DNA from: Gemmatimonadaceae bacterium
Lineage (GTDB): Bacteria > Gemmatimonadota > Gemmatimonadetes > Gemmatimonadales > Gemmatimonadaceae
Length of the DNA: 47,473 nucleotides
Direction: 5' to 3'
Assembly: GCA_025928185.1 (NCBI GenBank)
Contig: JAICKA010000016.1
Location: forward strand, 1-47,473
Shown here: piece by piece, positions 42,229 to 47,473 of the stretch
Numbering within the stretch: position 1 is the stretch's first letter
Layout of the letters: each line of letters opens with the position of its first letter
Notes under the pieces: model-generated
Database searches by the model: none
Told to the model about the DNA's origin: nothing
The model's input: only the letters and a program-made list of their open reading frames with translations
Program-made: the position numbers and the translations under genes

Positions 42229-44879
42229 CAGTCGTACCGCAGTGCCGTCGCCGGATCGATCGCTAGCGCGCGGCGCGCCGGCACCCAGCTCGCCAGCAAC
42301 GCCGCCCCGACCAGCACCGCGATCACCTCGACGAACGTGATCACGTCGCCGGAGGTGATGCCGAACAGCACGGTCTGCATCTGTCGCGTGAGCAGGCGCG
42401 CCGCGATCGATCCGATGATCACGCCGACGATCGTCAGCATCATTCCCTGTCCGATCACGAGCCGCAGCACGGCGCTGCGCGGCGCACCGAGCGCCGTGCG
42501 CACGCCGATCTCCTGCCGCCGCTGCGACACCGAGAAGGCGAGCAACCCGTAGATGCCGAGCGCCCCGAGGATGAGGCCGATGAATCCAAACACGCCGAGC
42601 AGCCAGGCAAGCAGTCGCTGGCGCGCGACCGCACCGCCGAGCAGCAGATCCATCGTCGTCACCTTTACAATTGTCTGATTCGGCTCCATCGACCAGATCG
42701 CGTTGCGCACCGCGCGTGAGAGGTTCAGCGGGTCGCCCTGCGTTCGCACGACGATGTCCATCCCGACGCGCATGTTCTGCATCGCGGTCAGGTACAACGT
42801 CGGGTCGACCGGCTCTCCGAGACCGCGCTGCCGCATGTCGCCCACCACGCCGACGATCTGTATTTGCGACTTGCCGATGTGCACGACTTTGCCGACGACG
42901 TTCTCGCCGGGCCAGAAGCGCCGCGCCGCCGCCTGGTTGATGACGAACACCTCCGGCGTGCTGTCGCGGTCCGTCCACTCGAACTCGCGGCCTTGCACGG
43001 GAACTCCCATCGTCTTGAAAAAGCCCGGACTGACGAACTGGATCTGAACCGGTGCGCCCTGCCCGGTCTGAGCATCCTGCAAGCCCAACCGATCGGCCGT
43101 CGTGCCTTCACCCGCACCCTGCATCGGCAGATTCTTGGATGACGCGACGGAAATCACACCAGGCACGCCGCCGATGGTCTCGAGAATCCGCTGGTAGTAC
43201 ACGCGCATCATCTGTTCGGTCGAGTATCGATCCGGGATATGCAGCTCGACCACCAGACGATTGGACGTGTCGAAACCCGGATCAACCGCGAGCAGGCGCG
43301 CGAAGCTCTTCGCGGCCAGTCCTGCTCCAGCCGCAAGGACGACCGCGAGCGCCACCTCGGCCACGACCAGTGCGCTGCGCATTCGCTGACCCTGCGCGCC
43401 CACCGAACCGCGCGTGCCGGCGCGCAGGCTGCGCTCGAGCGCCGGTCCGGCGGCGCGAAACGCCGGCATCGCGCCGAAAAGCAGTCCGGCGATCAGCGAT
43501 ATGAGAACTGTGAACGCCAGCACCACGCCGTCGACGTGCAGGCCGCCGGCGCTCGGCAGCTCCGCGCCGCCGTGGGCGGCCAGTGCCCGCACGGCCACGT
43601 ACGCCAACAGCGCGCCGAGCGCGCCGCCGACAAGTGCGAGCGCGAAGCTCTCGGTGAGCAGCTGTCGGATGATGCGGCCGCGGCCCGCGCCGAGCGCGGC
43701 ACGCACGGCCAGCTCGCGCTGGCGCGTGCTCGCCCGCGCCAGCAGCAGACTGGCAATGTTCACGCACGTGATCAGCAGCACCATGCCGACCGCGGCCACG
43801 AGCACATAGAGCGGCCGCTGTACGTCGCCGACGATCGATTCGCGAATCGATTTCACGCCCGCGCTGTTCCAGCCCGGATTGTCCGGATAGCTCTTCGACA
43901 GACGCGTGAGAATTCCGGAGATCTCGGTGCGAAACCGCTCAGGCGTAACGCCCGGCCTGAGCCGCGCGATCATCGAAATGAAATGGGCGGCCCGCACGCG
44001 GCCGATCGCGTCGGGCCCGAAGTACGACACCGGAATCCACGCGTCGAGCGATTGCGCGGCCGGATAGGCGAAGTCGGGACCCATCACCCCGACGACGGTG
44101 AACAGATCGCCGTTCAACGTGATCGTCGAACCGACGATTCGCGGATTTCCAGCGAACCGACGCTGCCACAGACCATAGCCGATGACCACCACACGGTTAT
44201 GTCCGACCTCGTGCTCGTCCGCCGCGATCACGCGTCCGAGAATCGGCCTCGGTCGCAGCGTCTCGAAGAAGCCCGGGGTCACCAGCGCCGCCGACAGCCG
44301 CTCTGGCGTGCCGTTGCCGGTGAGATCGAGTCCCGTCTGTCCGTCCGCAAAGAAGTACCCGCCGATCGACTCGGCGAGCTTGCTCGACGCGCGCACATCG
44401 TTGAAGTCCGGCTCGGAGAAGACTCCCTCTTCGATCCCCGCGGATGGATTCTGATCCCACACCCGCACGATGCGGTCGGGCGTCGCGAACGGCAGCGGCT
44501 GGAGTAGCACCGCGCGCACGACGCTGAAGATCGCCGCGTTCGCGCCTATGCCCAGCGCGAGCGTCGCCAGCGCGATCAGTGTGAAGCCCGGCGCCGATCG
44601 CAGCGAACGGAACGCGTAGCGCAGGTCCTGTGTCGTTTCCTCGGCGATCGCCATGCGATGCTTCTCCTGTTCCCGCCGCGTGTCTTCGGAGCGGCAGTAC
44701 TCTCGAGTGTATTCGACGTCGCCGAATTGTCGGCGCGCCATTGCGTCGGCCTCCGACGCGGACCACCCCTCGCTGCGCAGTCGCTCGGCGACCGCGGCGA
44801 GGTGAAACGCCAGCTCCTCGTCGACTTCGGCGTCGATTCGACTTCGCGAGCTGAAGGGAAACCGGAACGGCCGCGACAT
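42228..44879 (-). CDS. ADOP-type FtsX/MacB-like ABC permease
   Basis: An 883-residue membrane protein of the 'acidobacterial duplicated orphan permease' type. A short N-terminal permease-prefix region (DAEVDEELAFHLAAVAERL) is followed by DLRYAFRSLRSAPGFTLIALATLALGIGANAAIFSVV, a MacB-like periplasmic core domain, and two FtsX permease domains in tandem (about 360-500 and 750-880; the last includes QRRQEIGVRTALGAPRSAVLRLV). No ATPase gene is adjacent, which is usual for this family. The start ATG 44879 lies 11 bases after the padR stop. A PadR-family repressor directly upstream usually controls such permeases. Confidence 0.9.
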   Translation of the reverse strand: MSRPFRFPFSSRSRIDAEVDEELAFHLAAVAERLRSEGWSASEADAMARRQFGDVEYTREYCRSEDTRREQEKHRMAIAEETTQDLRYAFRSLRSAPGFTLIALATLALGIGANAAIFSVVRAVLLQPLPFATPDRIVRVWDQNPSAGIEEGVFSEPDFNDVRASSKLAESIGGYFFADGQTGLDLTGNGTPERLSAALVTPGFFETLRPRPILGRVIAADEHEVGHNRVVVIGYGLWQRRFAGNPRIVGSTITLNGDLFTVVGVMGPDFAYPAAQSLDAWIPVSYFGPDAIGRVRAAHFISMIARLRPGVTPERFRTEISGILTRLSKSYPDNPGWNSAGVKSIRESIVGDVQRPLYVLVAAVGMVLLITCVNIASLLLARASTRQRELAVRAALGAGRGRIIRQLLTESFALALVGGALGALLAYVAVRALAAHGGAELPSAGGLHVDGVVLAFTVLISLIAGLLFGAMPAFRAAGPALERSLRAGTRGSVGAQGQRMRSALVVAEVALAVVLAAGAGLAAKSFARLLAVDPGFDTSNRLVVELHIPDRYSTEQMMRVYYQRILETIGGVPGVISVASSKNLPMQGAGEGTTADRLGLQDAQTGQGAPVQIQFVSPGFFKTMGVPVQGREFEWTDRDSTPEVFVINQAAARRFWPGENVVGKVVHIGKSQIQIVGVVGDMRQRGLGEPVDPTLYLTAMQNMRVGMDIVVRTQGDPLNLSRAVRNAIWSMEPNQTIVKVTTMDLLLGGAVARQRLLAWLLGVFGFIGLILGALGIYGLLAFSVSQRRQEIGVRTALGAPRSAVLRLVIGQGMMLTIVGVIIGSIAARLLTRQMQTVLFGITSGDVITFVEVIAVLVGAALLASWVPARRALAIDPATALRYD

Positions 44880-44889
44880 TCCCGTGCGG

Positions 44890-45222
44890 CTACGCGGGCT
44901 CGAGCACGCGGAACAGCGCCGAGACATACCGGCGCAGCTCGGCGACGTTGGTGCGGAGCTGTTTGCGGCCGTCGGCGGTGATCGAGTAGAAGCGCGCGCG
45001 GCGGTTGCCGTCAGTCGTGCCCCACTCCGATTCGACGAGCCCTTTGCGCTCGAGACGATGCAGCGCCTGGTAGAGCGCCGCGTCCTCGACGGCGAGATCG
45101 CCGTCGCTGCGCTGGCGAATGAGGTCGGCGACGGCATAGCCGTGGAGCGGCTTCCAGCTCAGGGTCTTGAGAATCAGAACGTCGACCGTGCCCTGCAGGA
45201 GTCCGAGTGATTCGCGCGCCAT
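44890..45222 (-). CDS. PadR-family transcriptional regulator
   Basis: A 110-residue PadR. The winged-helix DNA-binding domain is at about 5-85 (LGLLQGTVDVLILKTLSWKPLHGYAVADLI, then YQALHRLERKGLVESEW), followed by the short dimerisation helix. PadR proteins usually repress the gene next to them until a ligand is bound. Start ATG 45222 is followed by MARESLGLL and preceded by a GAGGG that is part of a strong inverted repeat (45227-45264). It precedes the ADOP permease gene by 10 bases and both are probably one transcript. Confidence 0.93.
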   Translation of the reverse strand: MARESLGLLQGTVDVLILKTLSWKPLHGYAVADLIRQRSDGDLAVEDAALYQALHRLERKGLVESEWGTTDGNRRARFYSITADGRKQLRTNVAELRRYVSALFRVLEPA

Positions 45223-45226
45223 GTCG

Positions 45227-45274
45227 TTGCCCTCATCACGTGAGCCATCACCATGTGAGGGCAATGTGTTGCCC
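45227..45274. promoter_or_regulatory. Repeat array over the padR start: possible operator
   Basis: TTGCCCTCA (45227-45235) and TGAGGGCAA (45256-45264) are exact 9-base complements. A second dyad GGGCAA-TGTG-TTGCCC spans 45259-45274 and shares the middle half-site. Within the spacer lie the palindrome TCACGTGA (45236-45243) and TCAC-CAT-GTGA (45248-45258). The left arm covers the padR Shine-Dalgarno on the minus strand. These are plausible PadR binding sites for self-repression; a mRNA hairpin hiding the ribosome site is the alternative. Confidence 0.55.
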
Positions 45275-45360
45275 GGATCGCCCTCGCGCAAGCGTTTCGT
45301 GCCGCGCACCGCCGCGAGCCGGAGGCCCACCGGCAGAAACATCTGCGGGCCATGTCACTC

Positions 45361-45389
45361 TTGCGCATGAAAGAAAGTTGATATAAAGT
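45361..45389 (+). promoter_or_regulatory. Candidate promoter of the toxin-antitoxin pair
   Basis: An AT-rich stretch (GATATAAAGT, 45380-45389) stands out. TAAAGT (45384-45389) lies 8 bases before ATG 45398; a weak -35 TTGCGC (45361-45366) is 17 bases upstream. It also fits the TANNNT-near-ATG pattern of other genes here. Confidence 0.4.
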
Positions 45390-45397
45390 TGCAGGTG

Positions 45398-45778
45398 ATG
45401 ACCAGCCCATTCCGCGCATCGGTCCACGCTCAGCAGCCCGCTCCGGTTCTCGCCAAGGCGGTGCTCTCGGCCGCCGCACGGCTGGGCATTCGCAACCGGC
45501 AGCTCGCGCAGATCCTCGGTTCGAGCGAGGCATCAGTGTCGCGGCTCCAGCACGGCCGCGGACTCGAGCCGGCGACCAAGGAAGGCGAGCTCGCCCTGCT
45601 CTTCCTGCGGATGTACCGCAGCCTCGACGCGCTCGTCGGCGGCGACGATGACCAGAGCCGCGCCTGGCTGCAGGCTGCCAACGACCACCTCGGCGGCGTG
45701 CCCGCCGAGCGCATTCGCACCGTGGAGGGCCTGGTCGATGTCGTCCAATATCTGGACGCGATGCGCGGCCGACTCTGA
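45398..45778 (+). CDS. Xre/MbcA/ParS-family antitoxin
   Basis: A 126-residue protein. The N-terminal half (about 22-62) is a helix-turn-helix (LAKAVLSAAARLGIRNRQLAQILGSSEASVSRL), the C-terminal half is the DUF2384-like toxin-binding domain (DALVGGDDDQSRAWLQAANDHLGGVPAERI, VEGLVDVVQYLDAM). It is the usual partner of RES-domain toxins and a DNA-binding autoregulator. It overlaps the toxin gene by 41 bases if the toxin starts at ATG 45738. ATG 45398 was chosen; an upstream TTG (45389) is less likely. Confidence 0.92.
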   Translation: MTSPFRASVHAQQPAPVLAKAVLSAAARLGIRNRQLAQILGSSEASVSRLQHGRGLEPATKEGELALLFLRMYRSLDALVGGDDDQSRAWLQAANDHLGGVPAERIRTVEGLVDVVQYLDAMRGRL

Positions 45779-46502
45779 CGGTCCGCTGATCCGGCCGCTC
45801 CGGCTCACGCCGTGGCGGGCCGTCGAGGCGCAGCACCAGATCTCGACCCGCAAGCTGGTCGACACGGCCGAGGAGCAGATGCTGCTCGAGGAGCTGATCG
45901 ACGGCGCCAAGCCGCCGGACACGACGCGCGGGCGGTTGCACTATCTGCTCTCGACGCCATTTCGATATCCGCCGCTCCGCCACGGCTCACGCTTCGGCGG
46001 ACGATACGAGCCGGGCATCTGGTACGGTGCAGAGTCGGTGCGGACGATGTTCGCCGAGGTAGCGTACTATCGGTTCGTGTTTCTCGCCGGCACGGCCGCC
46101 GAGCTCGGGCCGGTGACGACGCAGCTCACCGCCTTCACCGTGCGGGCACGATCAGCGCGCGGTGTGGATCTCGCGGCACCGCCGTTCGACGCGCACCGCC
46201 GCGCGATCGCTTCACCGACGAGCTACGCCGCGTCGCAGGCGCTCGGCGCCGCGATGCGCGAGGCTGGCGTGGAGCTGTTCCGCTACCCGTCAGCGCGCGA
46301 CAACGAAGGCGGCGTGAACGTCGGCATCTTCTCGCCGTCGGTGTTCGGCGGCGCGCGACCGCGCGCTTTCGAAACCTGGCACTGCACGGCGACGAATGAG
46401 CGCGTCGAACTGACGAAGCGCGATTACTTCGGGCGCGAGACGCACGCGTTCGCGCGGACCGAATTTCTAGTCAAAGGAGCGTTGCCCGTCCCGGCGATCT
46501 AG
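45738..46502 (+). CDS. RES-domain toxin (NAD+-consuming)
   Basis: A protein of about 254 residues with the RES fold: PWRAVEAQHQISTRKL, then LHYLLSTPFRYPPLRHGSRFGGRYEPGIWYG and the TMFAEVAYYRFVF helix, with SARDNEGGVNVGIFSP later. RES toxins (MbcT, ParT) destroy NAD+ or modify a synthase using NAD+. The only in-frame ATG is 45738; the conserved part begins about 25 codons later, so a shorter form from a non-ATG codon (CTG 45787) is possible. The antitoxin gene precedes it and overlaps, as is usual for translational coupling. The pair forms a type II toxin-antitoxin module. Confidence 0.88.
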   Translation: MSSNIWTRCAADSDGPLIRPLRLTPWRAVEAQHQISTRKLVDTAEEQMLLEELIDGAKPPDTTRGRLHYLLSTPFRYPPLRHGSRFGGRYEPGIWYGAESVRTMFAEVAYYRFVFLAGTAAELGPVTTQLTAFTVRARSARGVDLAAPPFDAHRRAIASPTSYAASQALGAAMREAGVELFRYPSARDNEGGVNVGIFSPSVFGGARPRAFETWHCTATNERVELTKRDYFGRETHAFARTEFLVKGALPVPAI

Positions 46503-46529
46503 CACAGCGGCGGTGAAGCGCTCCCCCAC

Positions 46530-47473
46530 TCAATCGTCCTTCTGCCCAAAAATCGCCATGTTCGACGAATGCCCCGGCGCCACTTTCCGCTCCGGGTAGA
46601 TCCAGTGCACCGCCTGATTCACCGCCGCCGCGGCTTCACCGAATCCTGTCGCGATCAGCTTGAGCTTTCCGGGATACGTCACGATGTCACCCGCCGCGTA
46701 GATGCCGGCGCGGCCGGTTTCCATCATGCTGTTCACCACGATCTCGTCCTTCTCGAGCGTCAGGCCCCAATCGGCCAGCGGACCGAGGTCGCTGACGAAG
46801 CCGAGCATCGGCAGCACAACGTCAGCCTCCAGCTCGCGCGTCGACTTCTCCTTCACTTGACGCAGAACGACGTGCGAGAACCGCTCGGGGTCCGACGCGC
46901 AGCGGATGTCGTGCAATTCGTGAAACGTGAATAGGCCCGCGCGGTCGCTGTCCACCGCGGCCTGATACTGCGCGACCGTCGCACCATGCGCGCGAAACCG
47001 GTCGCTCCGGTGCACGATCGTGACGCGCGCCGCGCGATCGAGCAGCTGCGTTCCCCAGTCGAACGCCGAGTCGCCGCCGCCGATGATGATCACACGCTGA
47101 CCGCGAAAGACTTCGGGGTTGGTGACGACATCGTAGATGCCGCGGCCGTACCACGGCTGTGCGCACGGCTGCGGCAAGCGACGCGGCGAAAACGCGCCGA
47201 TGCCGGCGGCGATGAGGATCGCCCGCGACGCGAATCGTTCGCGCTCCGTGACGAGCACGAACTGTCCGTCCTCCTCCTCGAGGGCGGTGACGCGTTCGTT
47301 CAGATGAACCGGCCCGCCGAATTGCGCCGCCTGCTCGGCGAGCGCCTTCACCAAATCCTTGGCGAGCACCTTGGGAAACCCGGCGACGTCGAAGATGTAT
47401 TTTTCCGGGTACAGCGCCGTCAACTGACCGCCGAGCTCCGGCAACGCGTCGACGACGCGCGCCGTCACGCCGC
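46530..47473 (-). CDS. Type-2 ferredoxin/flavodoxin-NADP+ reductase, partial at 5' end
   Basis: About 314 residues of a thioredoxin-reductase-like FAD enzyme; the first dinucleotide-binding GxGxxG lies outside the window. Visible are VDALPELGGQLTALYPEKYIFDVAGFP, the NADPH-binding VIIIGGGDSAFDWGTQLL and the FAD-contacting YAAGDIVTYPGKLKLIATGFGEAAAAVNQ. It lacks the CxxC of thioredoxin reductases, which is why I place it with type-2 ferredoxin-NADP reductases (as in Bacillus and Chlorobium). It would transfer electrons between NADPH and ferredoxin or flavodoxin in the cytoplasm. The convergent RES toxin ends 27 bases away. Confidence 0.92.
   Translation of the reverse strand, partial: GVTARVVDALPELGGQLTALYPEKYIFDVAGFPKVLAKDLVKALAEQAAQFGGPVHLNERVTALEEEDGQFVLVTERERFASRAILIAAGIGAFSPRRLPQPCAQPWYGRGIYDVVTNPEVFRGQRVIIIGGGDSAFDWGTQLLDRAARVTIVHRSDRFRAHGATVAQYQAAVDSDRAGLFTFHELHDIRCASDPERFSHVVLRQVKEKSTRELEADVVLPMLGFVSDLGPLADWGLTLEKDEIVVNSMMETGRAGIYAAGDIVTYPGKLKLIATGFGEAAAAVNQAVHWIYPERKVAPGHSSNMAIFGQKDD

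Noticed and set aside
45787-45789. CTG as start of the RES toxin
   Set aside because: CTG starts are rare; the ATG at 45738 is available, although it makes a long overlap with the antitoxin.
1-47473. tRNA, rRNA, insertion sequence or prophage genes
   Set aside because: No cloverleaf-like intergenic segment, no transposase, integrase or phage structural gene was seen; intergenic gaps are too short for most RNA genes.

Overview
The window is a dense, very GC-rich bacterial chromosome segment with almost no intergenic DNA. It comes from a Gram-negative (diderm) organism: there is a BamA/TamA-type outer-membrane protein with a TamB partner, an outer-membrane beta-barrel, a CsgG-like lipoprotein and an MsbA-type exporter. 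Gene content and order (yebC-ruvC-ruvA-aminotransferase-ruvB-queA-tgt-yajC-def-fmt-rsmB-PASTA-rpe-tlpA-like-ybbR-tsaD-lgt, FTR1 fused to cytochrome c, PadR plus a large FtsX/MacB-type permease) fit the Gemmatimonadota best. That assignment is an inference from memory of the phylum, not a database result.

Layout. 1-1948 (minus): the start of a glycosyltransferase and an MsbA-like ABC exporter. 2041-5789 (plus): an unknown protein, a stand-alone DnaB-C/KaiC-like ATPase, a TPR+CsgG-like lipoprotein and an outer-membrane barrel. 5844-19916 (plus): a long housekeeping run whose genes mostly overlap by 1-4 bases. It covers Holliday-junction processing (ruvCAB), queuosine tRNA modification (queA, tgt), Sec accessory YajC, formyl-Met handling (def, fmt), rRNA methylation (rsmB), a PASTA membrane protein, rpe, a TlpA-like thioredoxin, a YbbR protein, tsaD (t6A tRNA) and a divergent lgt.

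19931-24944 (minus): an FTR1-cytochrome c iron permease, then an operon read EamA -> HAD phosphatase -> unknown -> acpS. 24990-25412 (plus): a small unknown protein transcribed divergently from EamA. 25405-37672 (minus): a 12-kb co-directional run starting with BamA/TamA and TamB, then a diacylglycerol-kinase-like lipid kinase, a hybrid sensor kinase, a double zinc ribbon, a P1-family peptidase homologue and an NlpC/P60 peptidase. This mixes envelope biogenesis, sensing and murein-peptide turnover. 37853-42207 (plus): a peptide-ABC binding lipoprotein and one permease without its usual partners, a MazG-like protein, and a BNR-repeat protein coupled to a GG-ended ubiquitin-like protein. 42228-45222 (minus): a PadR repressor and its ADOP-type permease. 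45398-46502 (plus): a Xre/MbcA-RES toxin-antitoxin pair. 46530-47473 (minus): the main part of a type-2 ferredoxin/flavodoxin-NADP reductase.

The most interesting signals are: (i) a recurring TANNNT box 5-9 bases before ATG, suggesting leaderless transcripts; (ii) a face-to-face pair of such promoters at 24951-24984; (iii) a repeat-rich operator region with three TTGCCC/GGGCAA half-sites over the padR start; (iv) a P1-family peptidase homologue with Val where the self-cleaving Thr is expected; (v) an Lgt homologue lacking several signature residues; (vi) a Pro-rich insert in Tgt beginning in a G6C8 tract; and (vii) the BNR/ubiquitin-like gene pair. No stretch over 300 bases lacks a gene. I saw no tRNA, rRNA, CRISPR array or insertion sequence.
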